Shown: positions 11,828 through 22,463 of the stretch, one piece after another
Numbering within the stretch: the stretch's first letter is position 1
How the letters are laid out: each line of letters starts with the position of its first letter
Assembly (NCBI GenBank): GCA_020744225.1
Contig: JAGMWG010000002.1
Span: 310,001-374,000 of the forward strand
DNA length: 64,000 nucleotides
DNA from: Paraphoma chrysanthemicola
Taxonomy: Eukaryota; Ascomycota; Dothideomycetes; Pleosporales; Phaeosphaeriaceae
Direction of reading: 5' to 3'
Notes under the pieces: generated by a model
What the model was told of the DNA's origin: nothing
Database searches by the model: none
What the model saw: only the letters and a program-made list of their open reading frames with translations
Made by a program: the position numbers and the translations under genes

Positions 11828-13780
11828 ATGGCGGACCGCAACAACAGAGCTGATGACAGTCAAGAACAACGCGACACACAACCTCATCTAGAACAGACAG
11901 CAATTGCACCTTACTCCGACCCGAGCGAAGTGGAATACCTGGTGCGTGGCGTAGGGCAAAGCTTTGGACAAATCTTAGGGCCCAACAGCGTTCTCGGTAT
12001 GGAGCCCTACCTCGCTAGACAGAGCCCAGCTATATCACCGGCCTATACCGAGAGCTTTTCGCGGACCACTTACCATGGTCCTCGGAGTGAACATCGTGCT
12101 CAACCTCCAATGCTCGGCATGACCTCTCCAAGCATGCCTCTATACCCGCCGCCCCGCCAACCTGCGCCAGGTCCTACGCGTGATACTCATTCACGATACT
12201 CACGCCCGTATGCCGACGCCGCACCGACGTCAGGTGTCAATGGTGCGTATTTCGACCAGTTGAACCACATGCCACGAGAACATGGACGAACAGTCACCCA
12301 GCGTTCCTTACGGGTGGCTAGAGCTATTGAGGAGGCAGGATACTCAATTCCTAGGATTCTAGATCGGACGACTTCTCGTTTACAATCAACGCAGAACAAT
12401 GTACGAGCCTCGTCTGGAAGTCTCTCAACACAGGGCGCTATTCCGCAAGGCTTTGCACCTCACCCTTCCCCAGGCATGTCGAACCCTATGCCTCAAGCTA
12501 TGGCAGCCGATACTGGGTCGCAACTTGATCCAACACGACGCCAAGAGTCACTCAGTAGAGCCAACCGCGGACAAGTCGTGCCAGATGTCTTTTCAATCGC
12601 CATGCGTGGGCAACATATTGCGTTGCCCTCTCTTACTGGCGGATCGTCTACGCAGGCGAACGAACGAGTAGTTGGCGAAGAATGGTCGCGGTCTAGGGAA
12701 CGAGCGACATATGATCATGGCTCATCCCGTGTATTGTCATGTACCGAGGGCACTGTTGCATCTGAGAACACTGGTGGTGCAACTCGGTCCAACGCGACAG
12801 CGGAATACAGTCCATTCACGGCCACTCGAGAACGAATCATGCTCCAACATCTTGCCCGGATGCAGTCATATAGGGAGATGGCAAACATAGGTCTTCAAGA
12901 TCAATACCCGGAGGCCCCACGACTGAATCGACCGGCTCGTCTACCTCCTCCACGAGCGCAGGTTGAGCACTACACTGTGCTTACACCTGCCGAAGTCTCT
13001 GAAGATCCAGGGTGTTCGATTTGCCAGAACTTATACGATACGGAACACACTGCTATCCGCCTGCAGAATGTGTCTTGCACACACGTATTCTGTCTTGATT
13101 GCTTGCAAAAGTGGATCAACAGTGGTATGGCGAATGCTCACCATTGTCCCTCCTGCCGTCAGAGCATATCCGGTGCGCTTGCGAGACAGGAGCCACGGCG
13201 TGTCGCTTTACCAGCAGAAATGTCTGGATGGGTACCTCCTAGGCTCGTCCCGGAGCTCACTCCAAGCCGCCCCCTGGCTGGTGTTCTTGCTCCCACCTCT
13301 CGTGCCAGAGCAGAAACAATGGGACGCCAGCTTGGAGACACAACACGAGATAGCCTTCGCCAACGAGCGACTGATAGGCGGTACGGTCAGCAGGGCGCTC
13401 CGCTCGGTCTGCCCTGGACTCCCCGTCCGGCATCCCCACCTCTTTTTGGACGGCACCAGTCTCTTTTCGATCCCGGTGAAGAAGAGTCCGCCATGCGACG
13501 GTCCCGGCAAGCTCCTAGCATAACGCCAAACAGCACTCACGACACTCTTAGTGTACTGTTCACAGCTCACGCGCAACAGAGGGCCGAGTTCAATAGTGAG
13601 GCGTCTCATAGGCTAGACGTAGCTCTAGCACTGGGAGCAGACGAATACATTGCCACATCTGCTCGAATTGGGAGAGAGCGGACTGCGATGATGGCACGAC
13701 AAGAGGGCGAGACTAGGATGGCCTTACCGTCCTTACCGTACCCTGCGGGAATGCCCGGACCACGGCTGAGGCGTGAATGA
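11828..13780 (+). CDS. RING-finger protein, putative E3 ubiquitin ligase
   Basis: Single exon, 650 residues from MADRNNRADDS. The frame is open back to an ATG at 11660 (706 residues), but that stretch is pyrimidine-rich and reads like 5' UTR. Most of the protein is low-complexity and disordered (Pro, Ser, Gln, Arg). The only folded module is a C3HC4 RING at about residues 396-442: CSICQNLYD, then C..HVFC..CLQKWI, then CPSCRQ. All eight zinc ligands are present, with His at the fifth position in the order C-C-C-H-C-C-C-C. Such proteins recruit E2 enzymes. Substrate and location cannot be told from the sequence. There is no transmembrane segment. Confidence 0.75.
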   Translation: MADRNNRADDSQEQRDTQPHLEQTAIAPYSDPSEVEYLVRGVGQSFGQILGPNSVLGMEPYLARQSPAISPAYTESFSRTTYHGPRSEHRAQPPMLGMTSPSMPLYPPPRQPAPGPTRDTHSRYSRPYADAAPTSGVNGAYFDQLNHMPREHGRTVTQRSLRVARAIEEAGYSIPRILDRTTSRLQSTQNNVRASSGSLSTQGAIPQGFAPHPSPGMSNPMPQAMAADTGSQLDPTRRQESLSRANRGQVVPDVFSIAMRGQHIALPSLTGGSSTQANERVVGEEWSRSRERATYDHGSSRVLSCTEGTVASENTGGATRSNATAEYSPFTATRERIMLQHLARMQSYREMANIGLQDQYPEAPRLNRPARLPPPRAQVEHYTVLTPAEVSEDPGCSICQNLYDTEHTAIRLQNVSCTHVFCLDCLQKWINSGMANAHHCPSCRQSISGALARQEPRRVALPAEMSGWVPPRLVPELTPSRPLAGVLAPTSRARAETMGRQLGDTTRDSLRQRATDRRYGQQGAPLGLPWTPRPASPPLFGRHQSLFDPGEEESAMRRSRQAPSITPNSTHDTLSVLFTAHAQQRAEFNSEASHRLDVALALGADEYIATSARIGRERTAMMARQEGETRMALPSLPYPAGMPGPRLRRE

Positions 13781-14234
13781 AGTCACGGAACGGCATGAGG
13801 GTCTATAAGTAGACGTAGAAGGAGGTCTTAAGGCAATCTCGCAATGGTAGAGAATGGGGACATGGCAAGGCGGTCCTTACCTGTGCATGATTGGATGACA
13901 CGACAGTTGTGTAGAACAACAACCAAGATAGACTGCTTACTTACACCGTCCTTTTGCACGATGATTCATCAGCTTTCAATGTGACTCTGGTTTAGTACGA
14001 TATCAAAAGCCTTACGATTATGCCCGTGTTCATGACGGTGGAGTTGTTCAAGGCAGGCAAATTCCGCTAACTATCCCATTTCAGATATACTCCTGGCCAA
14101 ACATACTGCATCAACATCGCTAACGAACTCAGAATCTCCGCGATCAAGCACTCTTGTTGGAATGACCCCTTGCAACCAAGTCAACCTGTGATGTGCGCAC
14201 TACACAAGTGCCCAATTTGGAGATGCGTCCAGCG
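13781..14234. other. intergenic between convergent genes
   Basis: 3' flanks of the RING gene and of the P450 on the other strand. Nothing else seen. Confidence 0.5.
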
Positions 14235-15932
14235 CTATGCTGTCACCTCCCCAACAATCTTGACCTTGACGCCCTCACTCTTCAAATCCGGCATCCCAAT
14301 GAAACAATCGTGTGTCGTCAGCACATCTGTCTCCTCCAGCGTATCGTATATCTCCAAATCGAGTCTGCGCCACACCATCGCGATGGCGAAATACAGTTCC
14401 GAAATCGCAAGACTACCACGCGTTAGCTATGCCAATGCTATCGTAAAGCCTGAGGCAAGAATCGTAGGGCAATTGTGTACTTACTTCATCCCCAAGCAAC
14501 CCCTACTGCCGCGACTAAACGCAAACAAATACTTCTTCAACTCCGGATTGTCCAACCAGCGCTGCGGCTTGAACGCAAACGGATCAGGGTATACATTCGG
14601 ATCCATATGCAGAAGATACGCCGACTGCATACACGGCGTCCCACGCGGGATAACCCACTGCTTATACACCAGTTCTTCTTCCGTCGCTATGCGGGGCTGG
14701 CGCTGACTTACTCCGTGCGCGACTCTCAAGCCCTCGCTGATCACGGCAGAGAGGTAAGGCAGGGCTTCTAGTTGCGGGAGACTAGCGATACTATTGGGTT
14801 GCGGTAGTACAGTCTCGAGTTCTTCGCGCAACTTGTCACCGATGTCGCGATGCTTCATCAGATAAAACGTCGTGACAGCGAGTGTCCGCGCAGTCGTTTC
14901 GGTCCCCGCACCCAAGAAAACATGGCTTTCGCCCATAAGTCTCATTGGGCTTTTTTCTTCCGGACTCAATTTCGCATCGCGAATCTCATGGAATATTGTT
15001 CGGCTAATCTGCCCGTTTTTGTCCTCCTGACGCACATCGCCATCGCCATCGGCCATGATCGCTTCGATCTTCGGCTGCATTTGATGCATCCACGTCGCGA
15101 TCCGCGCCATGTCTGTGTTCACGCGGGCCGTTATGTGCGGTGGGATATCGAGCATTGTGTTTATTAGCCAGGGGAATTGCCTACCCAGTGGGCGCATCTG
15201 TATGCCAGAGTGCAGCATGTCGAGCCACTCTTTGCCGTATTCGGGACGAGCAATTGAGGCCATCGATGATCCGAAACAATACGCAGATATAATATCCATA
15301 GTCATTGCTGCGTATGCATTGTTCAAGTTCACGATTTTCTCGCCTGACTCGGATATCAGGCGGAGGATGAGTTGCTCGACAGTGCTGACAACGAGTGGCT
15401 CGAGTGCTTGAACACTGCGCTTGCTGAAGAAATTTGCAACAGCGCTGCGGCGCGACTTGTGTAGATCGTGGTCCATGGCTTCGAGCATGCTGCCGGCCAT
15501 GGTTTTAGCGCCGGTGTGGTGCATCCATGCGCATCTGTTGCGTTTGTGGGCCGTACCGGAGGCGTAGATGGTATCGAAGTAGGCGTGGTCGTGGATATGA
15601 ATGTGTATTGGGTTGATACGGATAATGGGGCCGTATTGCTCGTGGAGTTGTTTGATTTTCCAGAGGTATTGGAATCTGTGTGGGAAGACGTCGTAGTAGA
15701 ATTCGTACCAAAATGTTAGGGCGGCGAGCTGGAATCAAAATTAGAGGAATCAGAGTAGTCAGGCACGCCGTGTCGTCACCTTTGGGCCCGGAAATTTGGA
15801 TAGAGGGTGGAAGTAGATACGATGGATGCCCACTGCAATGTAGTACGCACACCATGCGCCGAACAGACATACGACAGCACTTCTCCATGATGGAAGTGCT
15901 AAGAGATCAAGGATTGCAATCCTATCCGTCAT
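14235..15932 (-). CDS. cytochrome P450, trichodiene-oxygenase-like (CYP58-type)
   Basis: Exons in transcript order: 15780..15932, 15485-side block 14485..15728, and 14235..14412, giving 524 residues. The N-terminus has a membrane anchor (AVVCLFGAWCAYYIAVGI) followed by the FHPLSKFPGPK proline hinge. The I-helix is GAGTETTART, the K-helix ExxR is EGLR, and the heme loop is FSRGSRGCLGMNLA, with the heme Cys at about residue 462. The EGLRVAHGVSQRQPR context and a C-terminus ending near FIGMPDLKSEGVKV are typical of the fungal group that includes trichodiene oxygenase (Tri4). These enzymes hydroxylate terpenoids and many unknown substrates. No terpene synthase is nearby, so the substrate is unknown. 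The start is the ATG at 15932; an in-frame TTG lies just upstream. Confidence 0.88.
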
Positions 15933-17950
15933 CGTCACCAAGGGGTAGCGCGTGGCCGCAATGCAAGGAATTTGAAGAAATGAATCGTGGGCATGTTAAA
16001 AGTAAGCATAAATAAGACACCACCTCACCCATATGCCGCATTGTCTACTATAGTCTTAGTTGGCCAAGTCAAGTCAGCTACAAGATGTGTCCGGTTTCCT
16101 AAGTGCACAAGACGGTTCGGAGACTTTTGATGTTGTTTCGAGGCGATATCTGAGTAAGCGGAGACTTTTGCGCATGCTCGTCAAGCCCACAACTGGACTA
16201 CAATTTGAAGCTAGGATGCAGTAACATGATAAGTCTTCTGTATCTCGCTGGTATTTCTCCGGATATCGTTTGGACTACAACCCGGTTTGCGGTATCGCTT
16301 CCATACAGATGCTGAGTTACGTTGCACGATGAGATGGGGTGTACGAAGGTATCGCGGGGTACGTTGTACAGTTTCATCAGGACCCGGAGATGCAAATATA
16401 AACGCTCAAGGAAACAAAAGCTGCATCCAATGCAGATGTGGTGTTGCATGGCTGGACCTGATCGGACGCGCCGGTGCTCAGGCTTGTCGAAATTGGTGCT
16501 GTGGTGCAGTTGAAAAAGAGGGAAAGAGGTAACCTAGGCTATAAGCAGTATTAGTAAGCAAGAACAGCTGGATGTCCCAACTTGTCGAAGCTGCCTATAA
16601 TGATTAGAATCGGCGGATTGGCCTGGAGATTGAAGCTTGCGCGCTTCCAAGGATGATGCTGCAGAAGTCGTCAGGCTTTATCGTCTTCGCACCGAGCTAA
16701 ATCGAAAAGCACGAGAAGCTGCACGGAACTTCTCTGGCGTACTCTTCATTCCGGCGCTCGATAATATGGTGAGGTACTTGTGACGTTTGGTTTTGGTGCA
16801 GCGACAATCCTAATACATGCTTTACATTTTGAAGTCGACTTCTGCATTCTCGTCGTGCATGCTTCGTTCGGCTCCGCATCTGCGCGCGCGTACATTTCCT
16901 GCAACGAGGCAAGAGAATGAAGGAGCGATGCAGACAATGGCGAGGCACGAATGAGATGCTCGAAAAGGCCGGAAGCGATGGGCTTGCCGAGAGCGCACAG
17001 GCCAAGGGGCAGGGGGAACTCTGGAAATGAGTCCACGTGGAGAAAAGGACCGCAGTCATACCGAGAAAACGTCGTCTTCTTCCTTGCAACAACAGGGGTC
17101 ATATTCTCCGCACCCGCGCAGCCGGCATTTGTTGAGATGCTCTCGACTTATCGATCGTTTGTTTATCGATACCCATTCGTCTAAGGCTGGTGGCTGAAAC
17201 ACTGGCGAGAGGCGGCACTGCGGAAGATCCGCCGTAACCCTGTCGCCGAGCTACCAGTCCCGAAAGGTGATCCGTTCACCAGCACACGTCAAAATCATTA
17301 CAAACGTAAAGGCAACTGCCATCACATGGTCGTGATTCGCTGCCGATGCCGTGACAGTACTCTCGGCAAGCCCCGGATCCACACTCACTCTTGACTCGAA
17401 TTGGCTTTCGGCTTCCAGGCACTGGCAGGATCCGCGAGTTTGCTCCATCAGGGAGATGACAGACCAAACGGCGTGAGACTCAACTTCGGTCCGGAATGAG
17501 GTGCAGGTGGTTGAAACATGGAAAGACGTTGTGACCCTCATGGCGTTCTCCTTTGTTGGGCAGATACAGAAGTTAGGCCTTCAGCGCGTCGGCATGGCTT
17601 CCGTGGCGCGAGCTAGGCTCGGTGTACCTACATTAGCGCCTTGAGTTTCCTCGTCATCACGGCGCTGGCTTCCTTCAGGAACAGATCTCGGGGCGGGGCA
17701 TGGCAGGGCTGAGCTCATCACAAGCGCCTCACCAAGATCGGCCATATACAAAAGCTTGCCATCTCCCTTTTCGCCATTCTCCAGGCTTCATACGCTGAAC
17801 CGCGCAGTCACTCTTTCTACTGTCACTCTTTGACCAGTCACTCTTTTCACATAGCTCTGGAGCTACCTGCCAATCACTATCATTTACTCTTCACAAACGC
17901 ACTCCCTTTTGCACCTAACGCACTGTTGGTTTGAAATCAATCCCATCACC
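15933..17950. other. intergenic, about 2 kb, no gene supported
   Basis: Holds the P450 promoter and the upstream region of the first LPMO. A Cys-containing 63-codon frame on the minus strand (17467..17276) caught the eye but has no signal peptide, intron or recognisable fold. A TATA-like CATATACAAAAG lies near 17743 and a GCGGGG box (matches the CreA consensus SYGGRG) at 17693..17698. The last 150 bases before the LPMO are CT-rich, as in fungal core promoters. Confidence 0.45.
17693..17698 (+). promoter_or_regulatory. possible CreA site upstream of LPMO
   Basis: GCGGGG inside GGGGCGGGGC, 253 bp before the LPMO start, fits SYGGRG. A 6-bp degenerate site alone is weak. It is listed because cellulolytic genes are usually under carbon catabolite repression. 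Confidence 0.25.
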
Positions 17951-18932
17951 ATGTCTAGGATCTTCCAAACCATCGGCCTCTTGGCTGCTCTCGCCACCAG
18001 CGTGTCCGGACACACCTCGGTTGAGAAGTTCGAAGCAGGTGGAAAGACATACGAAGGTTTCCGTCAAGCATCCAAGCAGGACCCAGGCAACCAGTCACCT
18101 GCGTGGTGGACCAACCAGGGCTGGGGATACCAACCCGTCTTTGGCGACAAGCTCGCTCATCCTGGTATGTTCTTTTCCTCACTTGCATGCTTTTTCATGC
18201 CACATCACATCATGCCAAGGACTTCTGTTCAGTCCCGCGAAGTTCCCATGGATTGAAGTAGTCCTTGCTAACATTCGAAAAGACATCATTGCGCACAAGG
18301 ATGCCAGTCCTTCACCATACACCGCACCCGTCTCGGCCGGATCGAAAGTTACCTTCCATTGGCACCATGAAGGAACCTGCGGCGGCGGCGAGGATGGCTG
18401 GGACTGCTCCCACCACGGCTGGACTGCTACGTACCTCGCGCCATGCAACGGCGACTGCAAGAATGTCGACAAGACCAAGCTTCAGTTCTTCAAGATCCAC
18501 GAGAGCGGCCTAATCGACTACCGCCCCGGCCGCTTTTCGCAGGGCTCCAAACAAGGCCAAGTCGGCTACTGGGGCACTGACGCTATCTTCTACGATAACA
18601 ATAACGCTCAGAGCGTCACCATCCCCAAGAAGATCCCCAGCGGCAACTACGTCCTCCGTACAGAGGTCATGTCGATCCACAATAACGGCGACGTTAGCCA
18701 GAGGCAGTTCTGGCCTCAGGCTTTCAACATCAAGGTCACTGGTGGTGATGACAGCGCATCTGTCCCAGCCGGCAAGAAGGGCACTGAGCTTTACAACGCC
18801 AACGATGCACTCCTCAAGTGGGACTTGTACTGGCACGATGCCGGAAAGACCGTCCCTACTGCTCCTGGTCCCGCCCTCGCGGCCATTGCATCTGTCGTCA
18901 CTCGCAGGCACGCCAGGGACTTCTCTTCTTAG
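17951..18932 (+). CDS. AA9-like lytic polysaccharide monooxygenase (axial Tyr replaced by Trp)
   Basis: Exons 17951..18164 and 18283..18932, giving 287 residues. A 20-residue signal peptide (MSRIFQTIGLLAALATSVSG) is followed directly by His, the residue that must become the N-terminus to form the copper histidine brace. The second brace His lies in CSHHGW (residues 115-116). Other family features are SPAWWTNQGWGY, HPDIIAHKDA and VTFHWHHEGTC. In normal AA9 enzymes the axial copper position is the Tyr of QFY; here the aligned motif is QFWPQAFNI, so Trp215 takes its place and the following Cys is Ala. The protein has a short C-terminal extension and no cellulose-binding module. It is secreted and, if active, would cleave polysaccharide oxidatively. 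The changed site makes substrate and activity uncertain. Confidence 0.88.
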
Positions 18933-19282
18933 ACATATTTTGGGTTTTTGGTTGGGCATACGGTTCGGTTTGGGAAAAAGGACAAGGGCAAACTTGGTGT
19001 TGATATCACTTTTCACTTCTTATGACGGGATCTTTTCGGTTAAGATCTGGGATATACCTCTTTATGATTCACTTCGTGCTGGCTTTGGCCTGGCTCTTCT
19101 TCAATTAGATACCTGAGAACGGTTTACATACACATGAATCGATACACCACTTGCTTGATCAAGTGGGTCATTTTTCTCCATCTTCCGTCATCTTCTCAAT
19201 AGTCTTCATCTGAATCATATGCTCCTGGCAAGTGTCGCCTCATCTTCTGGCTCTGAGCTAAATGTGTAGGGGCGTTTGTCTG
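18933..19282. other. 3' flank of LPMO gene, no gene seen
   Basis: Probable 3' UTR and terminator of the LPMO gene. No reading frame with protein features. Confidence 0.45.
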
Positions 19283-20221
19283 CTATTGTTGCCGCTGATT
19301 ATGTTCTCGCATTTGTACACGTTGCTCCCTTGTTGAGTTGCTTTTGAGTGGCTGTTCTAGCTGTACATCGCGTGGTCGAGATGAGTCAAGTTCTAGTTGC
19401 ATATCTGCAAGCTCAATTTCCAATTCATGCACATGCGCATCGACAGGTTTTGTCGCTATGCGTCCACTCAACGCGTCGTTGCTGACACACACCTGAGGGT
19501 AGAATTGCCGCTCCTCGTCACGTAAAGCTGACTCGCGAGCATCAACCTCCGCAAGACGTCTTCGCAGAGCCGTCTCTCGATCAGCAAGATATCTCTGTTG
19601 GCTCTCTGCTTGCTGCTGCGTCTGCGCCTCTTTGACTCGAAGAAGATATTCAACGTCATGTACGGCTGTCTCGCATGTGCTTACTTCAGCCACACGCCGT
19701 TCCAATTGAAATTCCCGTTCAAGACAATCAGCATGCTAGCTCTGCAATTGCTGTTGAATTTGAGCTTCCTTAGCTAGAATTTTGCGCTCGTCAGCGTTCA
19801 CTGCCGCTTCACGTTCACGCAGAGCTGTGTCACGGAGCTTCAGGTTGAGCAGCCCGCTCGCATGATGCTCGACTTCAGCTTCGCGGCGCACCAGAGCTGT
19901 CTCGCGTCGCTGTAGATTCATGTCACGGCGTTCATGACCTCCATAGATAGCTTCGCGATTATTGAGCCTGGCTTCTCGAGCGTTAAGATGTTGACACACC
20001 CGGTTCAGCTTTTCTGTGCCAGCTTCAAGTCGACTCATCTGCAACGTTCGGCTTTGAAAAATCGCATCACGTATGTCAAGTTGTTCTTGTCGCCGAGCGA
20101 CAGCCAGCTCGTGGTCGACGACGTCTTGATTTCTTGATTTCGAAACGCTTGAAGTTAGCGAGACGATTGTAGTGAAGCAGACACATTGAGGGGAACGTTG
20201 TGGCTGCGCGAGCTCGTGCAA
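19283..20221 (-). pseudogene. coiled-coil reading frame broken by an in-frame TAG
   Basis: One frame runs from 20221 to 19283 and is coiled coil almost throughout, with repeating units such as RREAEV, RETAL, REREAAV, RRRLAEV and DARESAL, rich in Arg, Glu, Ala, Leu and Gln. A TAG at 19736..19738 splits it into 161 and about 150 codons in the same frame, and coil-like sequence continues on both sides. A 66-nt in-frame intron (GTGAAC ... GCTAG) could remove the stop, but the removed part is itself good coiled coil, so a nonsense mutation is simpler. No known family was recognised. The true N-terminus is unclear: the first Met (MHELAQPQ) follows an open stretch that begins near 20260. Confidence 0.45.
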
Positions 20222-20261
20222 CGTTTCTAAGCGTCCGTGCTGGATCCGTGATACTCTGATT

Positions 20262-20545
20262 TCATCGGTGCCACCATGAGATCAATTCATTCCTGAAAAC
20301 CATATATGTCAGATGGGAGGAGTTCGGAAGCATAAATACTCCTTTATGGACTACTTTAGGGCGAAGGGTCAAATACTTCTTGGGTCCACCTGGGCATGCT
20401 TGAAACCGGAATGCTGGAAGCATTTTACCTGGCCTGTGTACTTCGACCTTCAAGTCCGGCCGCGGCAACGACCCATGATACGACGAGGTAGAAACATCTG
20501 TACTAGGCCGCTGGGATTCGCAAACAACCCGGGGTCAGAGATGTG
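20262..20545 (-). other. unrecognised open reading frame upstream of the coiled-coil frame
   Basis: The frame is open from about 20545 down to a TGA at 20262..20264, with no ATG near the start. The peptide (..SLPRPDLKVEVHRPGKMLPAFRFQ..) has protein-like composition and ends just before the coiled-coil frame on the same strand. A good acceptor (CTGACAT, then TTTTCAG at about 20293) lies inside it, but no join I tried stays open. It may be an exon or remnant of the same broken gene. Function unknown. Confidence 0.25.
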
Positions 20546-20717
20546 AGCAGCTGGAAAGCCAGCAGAGTCCATCACGTGTGGTGTGAGCGTGAGCGCGAGT
20601 TGTTCGCCAGCTGGAGAGCTGCGTGTCGGAAATGGTCATCTGGAACGTGTTAATAGCAAATAAAATACCAGACTTAGGGTGCAAGTCCTCCTATACAGTC
20701 CACTCCTGACTTCGCTC

Positions 20718-21095
20718 ATGAGCGCTTCCTCTGGTCATCTCAAGCACTATCACACGACGACAATGCAATCGGTGCAAAGTATGCTAGATATACTAACCAG
20801 GAAAGCGAACCCAAGAAGCAATGACCATGTGAAGGAGGGCCGCAACGAACGTCCTCATCGCAAGGATGATAAGCAAGCGACGACAAAGATGAAATCGAAG
20901 CCCGATGAGCAAGGTCCAGTCAACGGTGGGTCCACTAGGTTCATATCTTGGTCCGCTGAACCCAACGCTCAGCAGCGCGAAGAAGACGCTCAGGCAAGGA
21001 ACGACGCAGTAGATAGCGCTCTGATCCAAGAACAGAACCCGCATGCGTCTCCCAGCCACGCCCACACAGGATCATCCTCCACAACAAAGAAGTAA
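20718..21095 (+). CDS. small hydrophilic hypothetical protein (doubtful)
   Basis: 125 codons from MSASSGHLKHYH, ending SSTTKK. Composition is very hydrophilic (Lys, Asp, Glu, Gln, Asn) without domain, signal peptide or membrane segment. It has one exon and no neighbours on the same strand. It could be a lineage-specific gene or a chance frame. Kept only because length and composition are slightly better than the background here. Confidence 0.25.
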   Translation: MSASSGHLKHYHTTTMQSVQSMLDILTRKANPRSNDHVKEGRNERPHRKDDKQATTKMKSKPDEQGPVNGGSTRFISWSAEPNAQQREEDAQARNDAVDSALIQEQNPHASPSHAHTGSSSTTKK

Positions 21096-22463
21096 AGGCT
21101 TTACTACCCAATTTGTGCTAGTCCGTCATTAGAGTATGACCATTGTGCAGCTTGGCAAGCCGCGCATTATTACGACGGGGACTCTGACTCCATTTGAACC
21201 CGCCTTTGATGCACAGTGAGCTGATAACCAACAAGTAGCCAGAATGTCCATCCTAGATAGATCGGATGGTAAGGAAACAAAGGTAGCGTTAACCAACTTT
21301 CTCAAAGCCGATGATTCTTTTCTGCAAGCGAGTCTGATTGCATGCCTCGATGATAGAGCGCCTTCCAACCGCGGTGGCCATTTGGAGAGTGACCCCAAGC
21401 CAGTGAAGATTTGAGATAGCTGGAAAGATCAACAAGTATGTGTTGGAAGCTTCAAGGATACGGACGTCACCAAAGTCTTGCCTTGGCGCTCGGATACTTG
21501 ATGCAGGTGTTCTTCAACATAGCACAACCTTGCAGACTTCTTCGCCACCTGCTTCTGTTTGCCTTTGGTGACGAATTGCGGCTACCAACTCCTGAAGCGT
21601 CGTGTTGTGAGAGTCTAAGCAATGATTTTGGAGGGTTAAAGTCATTTAGACTTATCGAAGTACCTGAGAGGCAATGTTTGAGTGCGCAGTAGTTTTGCTA
21701 TTGGGCGTTGCAGCGGCGATACGCGCCCAAATATGTTGGACAGTTCGATGTCCGCTCTGCGCAAATGGTAGATTTGAACTTCCCTGCTGACTCGGCCACT
21801 TCTCGACGCCTGCGGGTGGCTACACCCGCAGCAAACACGAGAGCATGCGCATCTGGCGACACGGTCAAACAAGACAGGCACTGCCGACAACAATCTGGAC
21901 GGGATCATCTGCGTCTGGTTGGTAGTAATGTTCTCCGGGCGCTTGATGCCGTCGCTTAACTAGTGTGTGCATCAGGAGCAGTTTGTGGCGGGCTGAAAGC
22001 CTCGTTTTGGTCGCGCTAAACATTCTAGGCTCCCGGTCTTCGTCGACACCGAACGCCAATAGCGGGATAGAATCGCAACGGACCGCTCCTTGGATAGCTT
22101 ACCACAATATGGAATGCGACGTGCGATTTTCACAATAATGTCTACCATTTCAGTATGCTCATCATTGATGGCAGCAGAGATAGAAGTCGAGAAACTCGGC
22201 CCGTGGAGGGTGAGGCGTCAACAAGCAATGTCGCATCCCGAAAAGGGACAAGTCATACGTCGTGGCGTATGCCACACTTCCTCTTTCGTCTATCATCGCC
22301 TATGCCGCCATGTTGTCGTGCACCTGTGGCTCTCAGCCTCGCCCGACTAACTCTCAGCCTTGGGCTTGGCCAAAGCCACGGCCAGACCGAGGACCCTAAA
22401 CAAAAGTATGCCACTTCCTCACTTCCCTCCTCCGTTGAGTATTGCACTCGAACAGTAGCCAAC
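21096..22463. other. intergenic, no gene supported
   Basis: A 56-codon frame (21244..21414) and a 27-codon frame before it (from 21137) are too short to judge. The last 300 bases are the upstream region of the membrane protein gene. That gene's frame is open upstream to 22155, but its best start is 22464. Confidence 0.4.

Noticed and set aside
17276..17467. Cys-rich 63-codon minus-strand frame resembling a small secreted protein
   Set aside because: No signal peptide, Cys spacing fits no known fold, and an overlapping frame is equally open.
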